From Periplaneta americana (lineage: Eukaryota > Arthropoda > Insecta > Blattodea > Blattidae): DNA of 64,000 nucleotides. This document shows positions 1-9,420 of this stretch, piece by piece. Position numbers and translations under genes: made by a program. Position 1 is the first letter of the stretch. Each line of letters starts with the position of its first letter. Where the stretch lies: assembly GCF_040183065.1 (NCBI RefSeq), contig NW_027185501.1, positions 701,001 through 765,000 of the forward strand. Reading direction: 5' to 3'. The notes below the pieces were generated by a model. It was given only the letters and a program-made list of their open reading frames with translations. It was not told the DNA's origin and did no database searches.

Positions 1-530
1 CTAATAATCCATTACATCACCTTCATGAAGATGTTCCTCTGAGTCGGTCACTGCTACTTGCACGTTTTGTTTGCTGGTCATGTCATCCAGGAACGTTCTG
101 TGGCACATAGATAAGGAGAGCTTTCAGATCCTTTACTTTATCAGATATGAGCTTTATTGGCGTGACATAGTACCTCTTTGGCAAAACCAGCTGAGAGAGG
201 TCGGCCTGTTCTTAATGCGACATCTGTTCACATCAACACTGGGTACGAGCTTAGAAATATAGGCATTCTGGAGTCATAATCACCTAACTCCCAGAAATTA
301 CGAAATACATGTTGTATTTTCTCCATACCTAATGCGTTGAAGCACCCACAAGTACATGTCCGGCGTATACCTCGAGCTTGCACATGTCGAGATGTTTTCG
401 TACTAATGTACGATTCACTTTTGTTCCTTTTAATCTTTACTTGTACGTTTTTCCATTTTTCGACATGCCTCTGATGTTTCCTACAATAAGCAGATATGCC
501 TGGTTGATTATCACTGTCACTATTACTCAT
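1..530 (-). pseudogene. Internally deleted transposon-type ORF (uncharacterised insect family)
   Basis: The minus strand opens with ATG at 530 and reads a basic, Cys-containing protein to about 228. It shows the pattern W-K-N, then R-x2-C-x-C-x-C, then FWELGDYDSR. A second stretch in another frame (about 200 down to 60) contains LPKRYYVTPIKLISDKVKDL and IYVPQNVPG. I remember the first pattern as the N-terminal part, and the second as the C-terminal tail, of uncharacterised multi-copy insect ORFs. Here they lie almost end to end, so the middle of the gene is missing. Function is not known to me; a transposon-encoded protein is the likeliest reading. The element may continue left of the window. 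Confidence 0.4.
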
Positions 531-731
531 ACTAAGCTATTACAACGTCCATAAATACACGTAATTCCTCACTCGTCTGTGTGGTTACAACAACACGGAG
601 ACAATGAATGGCGCGCGCCTTCAGGCGGAGTGGCGTATTCGCCCTTCTCGTACGAAGTAATATGAATATTATGAACCTGTCACAGGCTGCGCAGTTTCTC
701 CAACCTTACAAACAATGATAATTTCGATGTA

Positions 732-844
732 GTAAGGGAGAGCCCGCCAACGTCTGCCAGGCTTAAGTTGTAGATATGTGTCTTAGATATTCGGAGGAGT
801 AAAATACACAAAATTCGACCCTTGGCGGGCTCGCCCTTCCTTTA
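732..844. repeat. Short inverted-repeat (MITE-like) hairpin
   Basis: GTAAGGGAGAGCCCGCCAAC on the left pairs with TTGGCGGGCTCGCCCTTCC on the right around a loop of about 70 nt. The size suits a tiny MITE or foldback. No clear target duplication was seen. Confidence 0.4.
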
Positions 845-904
845 CGGAACGCCTCAATTGTTGGAGTAGGAACAGGCTAATTAGACATACACCCAAATGT
901 CGAT

Positions 905-945
905 GGTGATGATGATGATGATGATAATGATGATGATGATGATAT
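905..945. repeat. (GAT)n microsatellite
   Basis: Trinucleotide run of GAT units with two interruptions. Confidence 0.85.
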
Positions 946-1767
946 TAATAAGGCCATTAATGTCCTGATTCTGGAACGACAGTTATCTAGAATTTAACTT
1001 GCTAATATGCTTATAATGATTTTACGAAACAACATCTGTATGTTATCTGTGCTTTAACCAGTAACTGTGCCTAGGTTTGTATTTACCTGTACCTGCCTAT
1101 TGGTACTGATTCCAAGGAATACCAATATGCGGCGTCACTGCATTACTGTTTCGTAAACTATCATTAATTCATAGTTTTCTGTCCAAGGGCAGTACTTTAC
1201 TGCAAACCTAGAATTCTCTAATCTTCCCTCTTTTCCTTCCGTCTTTATTTTCGTCTCAGTATACGATCCAGAGTATTGCTGCTGCTGCTGCTGAGAATGT
1301 GTCTGTCGACTTTCTGGGATGGCAACCTAATACTGGATCGAACTTAAAGACGAATTCATGTCAAAAAGCGACAAGAAACAGGAATCTAGTAATAGAATCG
1401 CTGTCACTATTACTATCAGGAATGTTGTGATACGGCTCTCATATCACTAGGTGGATTAATTAGAGTCACATACACTTCGCTCACGATACTTTCGACATGC
1501 GGTTGGAATCCGAACCGAAAACCTTATCAAGTGATGAACAGCATGAATTCTTGACATAATTCTCAGCTCAATAATGCCACAGTTACACTCATGATACACT
1601 ATGCTCACAGAAATGTTTTTAGACAGGACAATGTCATCATAAGATAGACCTACTATCAAAATTTCAAAGTAGAGAGTAGAACCCGAAAGAAGACTAATTG
1701 TTAGGACATTTTCAGTTTTTATGATGGGGATGTAATTATAGTTTAAAGTCATGGGATGCTTTTCACG

Positions 1768-1882
1768 GGTGTATATCAGTTGCGCGCATAAGGTTAAACA
1801 TTACTCAGTTGCGCGCGAACTGCTTCAACGTAAACAATCCGTTGCGCGGGGACATTCTCCATGTAACCACATCAGTTGCACG
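1768..1882 (+). repeat. Cluster of CAGTTGCGCG-type motifs
   Basis: Four related motifs (TCAGTTGCGCGC, TCAGTTGCGCGCG, CCGTTGCGCGG, TCAGTTGCACG) occur about 30-35 bp apart. A reverse-oriented, more diverged cluster is found at 17845-17945. Likely part of a dispersed repeat or an old minisatellite. Confidence 0.45.
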
Positions 1883-1895
1883 TGGAGACTTTGTA

Positions 1896-1930
1896 CAGTA
1901 TGATTTATATAGAACTGACACATTTCTTTC
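1896..1930 (+). repeat. Left terminal inverted repeat of mariner
   Basis: Starts CAGTATGATTTATATAGAAC. It matches the reverse complement of 3245-3279 at 33 of 35 positions and is preceded by TA. Confidence 0.92.
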
Positions 1931-2005
1931 ATTAATTGTTTCAAAACGAATTGTGCTAGCGACAACTTATTATACCTAAAATGTAGAAGAATTTTGGGAG
2001 ATTAT

Positions 2006-3042
2006 TTACCTGTATAGCAAATGTTGAAAATGTCCTCCAGCCTGCATAAGGCACAACTCAACACGTCGTTCCATGTTACTGGCCACTCGTTGGAGGTCTC
2101 TGTTGTCAATAGCTTGAATCTCCTGTGTGATGTTGTGCTTCAGATCGTCCATTGTCTGGGGACGTGTGGCGTAAACCCTGTCTTTTAAGTAACCCCATAG
2201 AAAGAAGTCCGGCGTTGTCAAATCCGGAGGTCTCGGTGGCCACAGGTTCATGGAAATTATTCGGTCGTCAAAGAAACTTGCAATTAGTTCCATGGATTCA
2301 TTTGATGTATAGCATGTAGCGCCATCTTGCTGAAAATATCCTTGACTCAGCTCTACATCGTCCAGTTGCTCAACAAACTCCATGAAAATCAGTCGGTACT
2401 CTGCAGTGTTCACAGTCTGGTTAAAAAAATTGGCTCCACTATTCTCTGTGCGGATATTGCGCACCAAACTCCGATTTTAACCGGGTGCATAGGTCCTTCA
2501 TGGATGACATGTGGATTTTCGATGGCCCAATGGCGTGAGTTCTGTGAGTTCACATAACCGGATAAATGGAACCATGCTTCATCTGTGAACCATGTGATGG
2601 AAAATATGGCAGGATTTTGCACAATGAACGTCTGAAACCAACGACAATAATTCAATCTTTTATCCTTATCTGGTTCCTGTAGCTGATGAACAACCGTAAC
2701 CCTATATGGCTTTAGGCCTGCACTTTTCGCATCTCTCTGACACATTGAGTAGGTGAACCCTGTCTCCTGCGACAAACGCCTTAATGATTTTTTGAGTGAC
2801 TGCTCCAGTCGTGCTCTTACGTCAACAACAACCGTGGGAAGCCTAGATGAACGATGCTTGCCCTTTTCACTCACCAGAGATCCAGTTGTTTCCAATTTGT
2901 TTACGAGTCCCAGTATTGTGTTTCTTTTGGGAGGATTGCGAACACCAAATTCTCTCTGTTATGCCCTTTGAGTAGCTGTAATTGAATTCGTAATCCAGTA
3001 TTGCTTCACAAGGAAGAGTCGTTGATTTAATGTGTACTGCAT
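2006..3042 (-). pseudogene. Mariner transposase, broken by one stop and one frameshift
   Basis: ATG at 3042 begins a helix-turn-helix region starting MQYTLNQRLFLVKQYWITNS. Codon 28 is TAA (2961-2959). The frame then continues through HTH motifs (SLRRLSQETGFTYSMCQR) and the first catalytic Asp in ITWFTDEAWFHLSGYVN. Near 2430 a run of seven A on the + strand shifts the frame by one, consistent with loss of one base. The second part carries FQQDGATCYTS (second Asp) and WPPRPPDLTTPDFFLWGYLK (third Asp), ending at TAA 2008-2006. Intact, the protein would cut at the TIRs and paste the element at TA. Only two lesions over about 345 codons suggest fairly recent activity. Confidence 0.9.
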
Positions 3043-3073
3043 TTTCACGTTGACAAAAAATGTCGAAAACACC

Positions 3074-3160
3074 TGCCAACAATAGGAATAAAACATAAAC
3101 ATCAGCGCATCTAGTGCTGCCAACAATAGGAATAAAACATAAACATCTGCGCATCTAGTG
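3074..3160. repeat. 44-bp tandem duplication in the mariner leader
   Basis: Two copies of a 44-bp unit beginning TGCCAACAATAGGAATAAAA lie at 3074-3117 and 3118-3160, nearly identical. They sit between the right TIR and the transposase start codon, so they lengthen the 5' leader. Confidence 0.85.
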
Positions 3161-3244
3161 ACAAGGAATCGAAACTCCAGAACATTCTGCTTAATTTGGT
3201 GCTAATATTGGGCCATTGAATGAATTTCCAACGGAATAATTAAA

Positions 3245-3279
3245 GAAAGAAATGTGTCAGTTCTATATAAATCACTCTG
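3245..3279 (-). repeat. Right terminal inverted repeat of mariner
   Basis: Reverse complement starts CAGAGTGATTTATATAGAAC. It is followed by TA at 3280-3281. Confidence 0.92.
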
Positions 3280-3299
3280 TATTAATGAATCAGTTATAA

Positions 3300-3435
3300 T
3301 TGGGTGGTAACGTCGAAAAGTTTGAAAATTTTCATTGAATATGTTGGCAACACTAATCAGATCGACACTGGAGCTGTAATGTCGACTAGTTTGAGAAGTT
3401 TTTTTGAATATGTTGGTGACACTAACCTTATTATT
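3300..3435. repeat. 69-bp imperfect tandem repeat
   Basis: GTAACGTCGAAAAGTTTG near 3307 and GTAATGTCGACTAGTTTG near 3376 start two diverged units; each contains GAATATGTTGG followed by ACACTAA. No coding potential. Confidence 0.55.
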
Positions 3436-3828
3436 GGAACTTTTAAATGTAATGTACGGCAGTATTAAACGTTTCGACGTTTGTCATTTGTCCTGGAAAA
3501 TAAAACTAGGGAATTGTTTTAACGGTTAACCACTTTTCGCGTGTTACTTACTCACGATGGACGTTTATGCATCATTACAGCATACAGTAAGCGAAAAGGG
3601 ATAGAACTTGGTAATACCCTAGATCAGTGGTCGTCAGCAGAGTGCAAGCTCGGGCTAGCGTCTCTTACCCACCAGCCCTCTAGTGCATTTATGTAAGCGG
3701 ACGGGTAAGCAATATTTCAGTGGCGGCTTTTCGTTCGTACCATAAATTACGTAACTCAGTGGAATTCAATAGTACTAAAAGTATAATGAAGCACCCAATG
3801 TTCACATGCGTATTTAAGTAAGCATATT
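3436..3828. other. Unassigned AT-rich sequence
   Basis: No gene or complete element is visible. CAGTGGTCGTCAGCAGAGTG at 3627 resembles the end of a hAT-type element, but no partner end was found nearby. Confidence 0.3.
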
Positions 3829-4612
3829 TTGTGCGAGATCGTGCGTATTTGCTTGTTTTCCGCACAGAACCAATAAGCGGTAAGTGTGAAATACCACATT
3901 CAGTATTCCCAACGTAACACATAACAATTTCCCTCTTCTTACTGCTTAAGCGCGACATTAATTTTACTGCTTTAGTCTTTTAATATATTATTTTTAGAGA
4001 CGTTTAACATAGTAATAATTATAAATTGGAAACTTACCACTGCAATTTCACCTAAATTGCAATGTTAATTATTGTTTTTAAATATTTGCAAAAATTAAGT
4101 AAAGTCTACTACTCCACGAAACTTATTGCATTCCTGATACAAGTAACATTAAGGAAGCCGTGAAAAAATCAACAAGATTTCAGATGCCGATGTTATTACT
4201 GCAATATGTTATATAAAAAATATTGTTAAAATATTAAAAAGAAAAATAAATCATTACATAACTTTACCGTTTGTTTTAAGTTCGCATTTATAGACTGGGG
4301 GAAAAAAAAGATAGACGTATATCACGGCCTGCTGGTGTATAGTAAACACAGAATAGAAGAAAGATATTTTGGTTTTCCGAAGTTGCCGTCATTAAACAGA
4401 AACCAACACGGAGATTTCATTGCAACTAATTAGAAATTCGTCTTTCAGGTATGTAATAAACGATCTTCGCACAAAATAATGTACGATGCACGAGCGGTAT
4501 GTTCGTTTTCATGTTCTCGGAAATTAAAAAAGCTCAACTACGTTTCGCTTTTTCAATCTTTTCCTCGAACATGAAAACGTCAACATACCGCTCTTGTAAC
4601 GTATATTACTAT
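3829..4612. repeat. Dispersed hairpin-bearing repeat, copy 1
   Basis: About 785 bp, closely matched by copy 2 at 4755-5554 (offset about 926-946). Both begin near GTGCGAGATCGTGCGTATTT and end in a large hairpin followed by TCTTGTAACGYATATTA. No convincing ORF is shared. A 142-bp unmatched spacer separates the copies. I cannot assign a superfamily. Confidence 0.75.
4491..4593. repeat. Long hairpin in repeat copy 1
   Basis: CGAGCGGTATGTT and TTTTCATGTTC pair with GAACATGAAAA and AACATACCGCTC about 45 nt downstream. The inner parts (AATTAAAAAAGC against GCTTTTTCAATC) also pair partly. This is the most conserved part of the repeat. Confidence 0.75.
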
Positions 4613-4754
4613 TAGATGGTTAATAAATACACAGGATTTCCGTTTTTAATGTCAAATAACTTTAAAAAAGTCACCTCTGAAATTGTGGAGTCGAGTGAAA
4701 GGAGGAGACAGGCCACAAATCCTGATATTTCACTGGAATGTGAGGAAATAATTT

Positions 4755-5554
4755 TTGTGCGAGATCGTGCGTATTTGCTTGCTTTCCGCACAAAACCAAT
4801 ACGCGGTAAGTGTGAAATACAACATTCAGTATTCCCAACGTAACACACATAACAATTTCCCTCTTCTTACTGCTTAAGCGCGACATTCATTTTACTGCTT
4901 TAGTCTTTTAATATATTATTTTTAGAGACGTTTAACATAGTAATAATTATAAATTGGAAACTTACCACTGCAATTTCACTTAAATTGCACTGTTAATTAT
5001 TGTTTTTAAATATTTGCAAAAATTAAGTAAACTCTACTACTCCACTAAAGTTATTCATTCGTGATGCAAGTAACATTAAGGAAGCCGTGAAAAAATCAAC
5101 AAGATTCCAGATGCCGATGTTATTACTGCAATATGTTATATAAAAAATATTGTTAAAATATTAAAATGAAAAATAAATCATTACATAACCTTACCATTTG
5201 TTTTAAGTTCGCATTTATAGACTGGGGAAAAAAAAGACAGACGTATATCACGGCCTGCTGGAGTATAGTAAACACAGAAAACATTTTATAGCAACAATGT
5301 TGAAGAGAGATATTTTTGCTTTCCAAAATTGCCGTCATTGAACAGAAACCAAGATGGAGATTTCATTGCAACTAATTAGAAATTTCTCTTTCAGGTAAGT
5401 AATAAACGATCTTCGCACAAAATAAAGTACGATACACGAGCGGTATGTTTGTTTTCATGTACTCCGAAATTAAAAAAGCTCAACTACGTTTCGCTTTTTC
5501 AATCTTTTCCTCGAACATGAAAATATCAACATACCGCTCTTGTAACGCATATTA
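4755..5554. repeat. Dispersed hairpin-bearing repeat, copy 2
   Basis: Direct copy of 3829-4612 with scattered substitutions and short indels, about 800 bp, ending at a TA that served as insertion site for the pogo-like element at 5555. Sequence after that element (7584 on, CTATTCTGATTAAG) resembles what follows copy 1 (CTATTAGATGGTTAAT), confirming that the pogo-like element interrupted this copy. Confidence 0.75.
5437..5539. repeat. Long hairpin in repeat copy 2
   Basis: Same inverted-repeat structure as at 4491-4593, with CGAGCGGTATGTTTG pairing with AACATACCGCTC. Retention of pairing in both copies suggests it was present in the ancestral repeat. Confidence 0.7.
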
Positions 5555-5740
5555 GGGTAAGCAAGGGTGAATAGGGTCAAAATTCATATTTACTCTAATA
5601 ACTCACATAACTTTAACATCAAACCTAAAGTGTGATACTTCGTCAGAAAGATTGAAGTTTTATCTACACGTTTAAATGTCTATATTAGAATTAACTCTGC
5701 TACAATGTAGCATATTGAGAAATTAAAGAAAGTACTGCAT

Positions 5741-5780
5741 GACCCTTTTCACCCTAAGCAGCCAGGGTGAATAGGGTCAT
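5741..5780. repeat. Subterminal inverted pair of the TIR motif, copy 1
   Basis: TGACCCTTTTCACCCT faces AGGGTGAATAGGGTCA across an 8-nt centre. The same arrangement is at 7882-7921 in copy 2. Probable transposase-binding sites. Confidence 0.65.
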
Positions 5781-5875
5781 CAAGAAGGGCGAATGGAAAC
5801 ATTCATACTTTTCATTTTTATTCGTAAACTTGTGCAATAAAATACTCATGAAGATTCAGATCCAGACAAATTATA

Positions 5876-6535
5876 CAGCGTGAGTCATAAGTTTGTTTGG
5901 AAAACGCGTGAGCGTGCTCCTGAAACAAAAATAAGAACAATTCCTTACATGAAAATTTGACGGAAAATGCTTATTTTTTTGGAGAAATGGTCATACTTTC
6001 TTTTTGTTCTTTTTTCGTTGTGTCACAAGTACATGTTGAAAAACTTGTCATTTAACGTTTACAAAAGGCGCTCAGTGTGTCCCGCTCCATTGTTTCACAT
6101 GCCTGAGCACGACGTACACACGACTGGCGAGTTCGCTCAAACACCATGTTTCATCACTGATCAATTGGCATGCATTTTCAACACGTTGCAATAGCTCCTC
6201 TGCATTATTCACTGGTGTTGAATAGACGATAGCCTTCAAGTGACCCCAAAGGTAAAAATCTAATGAGGTGAAGTCGGGTGATCTGGGTGGCCAAGGCACT
6301 GGACCAACGCGTCCAATCAAAACAAAAACAATGTACTACTGTCTTGTTACTGTGTTCTTTTGTAAACAAACACTGGTACAAAATCAAAACAAAAACAACA
6401 CAATAATATGATCAGATGCTTATGAAAACGAAAATCACTATTTCTGTCAAATTTTCATATAAGGAATTGTTCTAATTTTTTTTTATCCAGGAGCATGCTT
6501 ACAAGTTTGCTAAACATACTTATGGCCTCACCTTG
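5876..6535 (-). mobile_element. Deleted mariner-type element inside pogo-like copy 1
   Basis: The ends are long inverted repeats of about 95 bp (left CAGCGTGAGTCATAAGTTTG; right reversed CAAGGTGAGGCCATAAGTAT). TA lies outside each end (5874-5875, 6536-6537). Inside, only the C-terminal part of a transposase remains. 660 bp in all; a non-autonomous derivative that would depend on a related mariner transposase. Confidence 0.88.
6072..6320 (-). pseudogene. Mariner transposase C-terminal fragment, copy 1
   Basis: The minus strand reads VPWPPRSPDFTSLDFYLWGH, the block around the third catalytic Asp of insect mariner transposases, followed by a Leu/Arg-rich tail (ELLQRVENACQLISDE). The N-terminal DNA-binding part and the first two catalytic residues are absent, so the fragment cannot act as a transposase. 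The paralogous fragment is at 8189-8458. Confidence 0.85.
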
Positions 6536-6582
6536 TATATTTAATACTAATTCTTCATCACAAGCAACAAATGTCCTGTTTC

Positions 6583-6757
6583 AATTATTCAATGAACATC
6601 TTCCACAAATGAATCTCTTCTTACTCTCAGCTCCAACAAAATTTTCATGGTGTCACTCATTCCCTTTTCCCATGCATTGTACACAGTTTCCGAGCTTTAA
6701 AGAAACAGGATCACTCTATTTAACATTGCAAAAAACCACATGCAGTGTCATATTCAT
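6583..6757 (-). pseudogene. Cys/His finger remnant of pogo-like transposase, copy 1
   Basis: Counterpart of the better preserved segment at 8722-8897. On the minus strand it contains Cys, His and Trp residues in the same order around TGTGTACAATGCATGGGAAA. Lesions break the reading frame. Confidence 0.5.
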
Positions 6758-6776
6758 CTGATGATTCATCTCCTGA

Positions 6777-6777
6777 C

Positions 6778-6808
<31 letters not shown>
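6777..6808. repeat. (GAT)n microsatellite
   Basis: GAT run. It makes an Asp-rich open frame on the + strand, but the real remnant coding strand here is minus. Confidence 0.85.
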
Positions 6809-7583
6809 ATGGGCACCTTTTCGAACATCGAAAATTCAGTTCAAACCCACAAGCTGAAAGTTTAGGCCTAGGAATTCTCTTTGAAAATTGCTTTTATTGG
6901 TCAACTGAGAACACAGTTTATCCTCCCCTATTCTTTACTTGTTAGTTGACCTCATTTTCCAGATGTCTTTGTAGGTAGTAATGTGGCACATTGAAGAGCG
7001 CCGCAGCGTGACGCTGGCTTCGTACGTCACGATAAGCTTTTATTGCCCTCTACATATACTCCTCCAATCAGGAAGACTGCGTCTTCCTTCTGTATTTCCC
7101 CATTTTCGACAAATATAAATCCTATTTCAATGAAAAATATTCTGACTCTTTTCACCCTTAAAATAGTGACCCGAATCACCCAAAGAGCAGTAAAATTTTG
7201 CATCGTAAGGTTTGCCATACTGATTGGTCTTAGAAGCTCAACATATGGGTAACCTGTCCTTTAAGAATCCACTTTCAACTTAATTACTAAATCATATAAG
7301 TATCATAATAATAACTGGTAAAACGCAGATTGAATAAACACTACAATTCAAGAAATAAAATTAAATATTGCTACTTATCGTTACAATAACAATTTTCTAC
7401 TTCAAACACCGCACCGAAAACAATGCAGTTATATTGCTTTCCCGCCTTTCTGCATTGAAGAAGTTCCCAACTTCAACGATAGCTAGCGCACAATCCAGTA
7501 TTCTTTGTTCTTTGGCTTACAGAGCGGTATTTTCAAAACTGACCCGATTCATCTGGTGACCCGTTTCACCCTTGTTTACCCTA

Positions 7584-7697
7584 CTATTCTGATTAAGTTA
7601 TACATAGAAAAAAAATATATCATTAGGCGGAAACTAATATATAAAGTACGGAAAGAAATTTTGAAACTAATTTATGTAGCTACTTATAAAACAAGTA
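7584..7697. other. Spacer between the two pogo-like copies
   Basis: 114 bp, AT-rich. Its start resembles the flank of the hairpin repeat at 4613, so it is probably the pre-insertion sequence. Confidence 0.4.
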
Positions 7698-8018
7698 GGA
7701 TAAGCAAGGGTGAATAGGGTCAAAATTCATATTTACTCTAATAACTCACATAACTTAGCATCAAAGCAAAAGCGTGATACTTCGTCAGAAAGATTGAAGT
7801 TTTAGCTACACGTTTAAATGTCTATATTAAATTAACTCTTCAGCAATTTAGCATGTTTAGAAATTAAACAAAGTACTGCATGACCCTTTTCACCCTAAGC
7901 AGCCAGGGTGAATAGGGCCATCAAGATGGGCGAATGAAAACATTCATACTTTTCATTTTTATTCGTAAACTTCTACAATTTAAAATACTTATGAAGATTC
8001 AGATCCACACAAATTATA

Positions 8019-8668
8019 CAGATTGAGTCATAAGTATGTTTGGAAAACGCGTGAGCGTGCTCCTGGATCAAAAATAAGAACAATTCCTTACATGAAAATT
8101 TGACGGAAAATGCTTATTTATTGAAGAAATGGTCATACTTTCTTTTTGTTCTTTTTTGTTGTGTCACAAGTACATGTTGGGAAACTTGTCATTTAACGTT
8201 TACAAAGACGCTCAGTGTGCCCCCCTCCATAGTTTCACATGCCTGAGCACGACGTACACACGACTGGCGAGTTCGCTCAAACACCATGTTGTCATCACTG
8301 ATCAATTGGCATGCATTTTCAACACGTTGCAATAGCTCCTCTGCTTTATTCACTGGTGTTGAATAGACGACAGTCTTCATGTGACCCCAAAGGTAAAAAT
8401 CTATTGGGGTTAAATCGGGTGATCTGGGTGGCCAAGGGACTGGACAACCGAGTCCCAATCAAAACAAAAAACACTGCACTACTGTATTGTTACTGTGTTC
8501 TTTTGTAAACAAACACTGGTACAAAATCAAAACAAAAACATACTATGATCAGATGCTTATGAAAACGAAAATAACTATTTTCGTCAAATTTTCATATAAG
8601 GAATTGTTCTTATTTTTTACCCAGGAGCACGCTCATACGTTTTCCCAACATAATTATGGCTCACCTTG
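8019..8668 (-). mobile_element. Deleted mariner-type element inside pogo-like copy 2
   Basis: Same element as 5876-6535: left end CAGATTGAGTCATAAGTATG, right end reversed CAAGGTGAGCCATAATTATG, TA on both sides, 650 bp. Small indels distinguish it from copy 1. Confidence 0.87.
8189..8458 (-). pseudogene. Mariner transposase C-terminal fragment, copy 2
   Basis: The minus strand reads [20 protein letters not shown] and the tail EELLQRVENACQLISDD, slightly better preserved than copy 1. It lacks the N-terminal two thirds of the protein. Confidence 0.85.
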
Positions 8669-8721
8669 TATATTTAATACTAATTATTCATCACAAGCAA
8701 CAAATGTCCTGTTTTAATTAT

Positions 8722-8897
8722 TCAATGAACATCTTCCATAAATAAATCTCTTCTTACTCTCAGCTGTAACACAATTTTCATGGTACCACTCATTCCTCTT
8801 TCCCATGCATTGTACCCAGTTTCCGAGCTTTAAAGAAACAGGATCACTCTATTTAACATTGCAAAAACCACATGCAGTGTCATATTCACCTGATGAT
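8722..8897 (-). pseudogene. PHD-like Cys/His finger remnant of pogo-like transposase
   Basis: The minus strand reads EYDTACGFCNVK, one stop, then NWVQCMGKRNEWYHENCV. The order C-x2-C ... W-x2-C ... W-Y-H-x2-C is the treble-clef type finger found at the C-terminus of some pogo/Tigger-like transposases. A similar finger is at about 42950-43050. An acidic Ser/Glu segment precedes it. The catalytic domain is not visible, so this is a relic. Confidence 0.55.
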
Positions 8898-9420
8898 TCA
8901 TCTCCTGACGATTATGATAATGATGATGATGATGATGGGCACCGATGGGCACCTTTTCGAATATCGAACATCGAACATCGAATATCGAACATTCAGTTCA
9001 AATCCACAAGCTGAAAGTTTAGGCCTAAGTATTCTATTTGCAAATTGCTTTTATTGGTCAACTGAGAATACGGTTTGTCCTCCTCTATTCTTTACCTGTT
9101 GGTTGACCTCATTTTCCAGATGTGTTTGTAGGCAGTAATGTGATACATTGAAGAGCTTCGTACTTCAAGATAAGCTTTCATTGCCCTCTACATATACTCC
9201 TCCAATCATAAAGACTGGGTCTTCCTTCTGTATTTCCCCATTTAGGACAAATAAAAACCATATTACAGTGAAATCAGTTAAAAATATTCTGACCCTTTTC
9301 ACCCTTAAAATAGTGACCCGAATCACCCAAAGAGCAGTAATATTTTGCATCGTAAGGTTTGCCATATTGATTGGCCTTAGAAGCTCAACATATGGGTAAC
9401 CTATCATTTAGAGTCGGGCA

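Larger units (their letters stand above)
531..1895. other. Non-coding stretch with a small inverted repeat and microsatellites
   Basis: No gene is recognised. It holds an inverted repeat (about 732-752 against 823-844, core GAGCCCGCCAA), a GAT-type microsatellite at 905-945, a short CTG run near 1277-1294, and a cluster of CAGTTGCGCG-like motifs at 1768-1882 described separately. An open frame on the minus strand at 1456-1752 shows no recognisable domain. Confidence 0.4.
1896..3279 (-). mobile_element. Complete mariner-type DNA transposon (1384 bp)
   Basis: The ends are 35-bp terminal inverted repeats starting CAG and sharing GTGATTTATATAGAACTGAC-like sequence with two mismatches. Both ends are flanked by TA (1894-1895 and 3280-3281), the Tc1/mariner target-site duplication. 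The single gene inside is on the minus strand. The element interrupts the CAGTTGCGCG repeat region. Boundaries are firm because TIR and TSD agree; superfamily placement rests on the TA duplication, size and transposase motifs. Confidence 0.93.
5555..7581 (-). mobile_element. Pogo-like DNA transposon derivative, copy 1 (2.0 kb)
   Basis: Terminal inverted repeats read GGGTAAGCAAGGGTGAATAG on the left and, reversed, GGGTAAACAAGGGTGAAACG on the right, each flanked by TA. The AGGGTGAA motif recurs inside, with an inverted pair at 5741-5780, as expected for transposase-binding sites. The minus strand keeps a Cys/His finger remnant near 6583-6757. A deleted mariner sits inside at 5876-6535. The pogo/Tigger assignment rests on the TA duplication and the finger type; the catalytic domain is not present. 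Confidence 0.75.

Noticed and set aside
3627-3660. Second hAT element starting CAGTGGTCGTCAGC
   Set aside because: No matching inverted end or 8-bp duplication found.
6745-6945. Asp-rich protein (SDDSSPDDDDDD) on the + strand
   Set aside because: GAT microsatellite; the adjoining real coding remnant (Cys/His finger) is on the minus strand.
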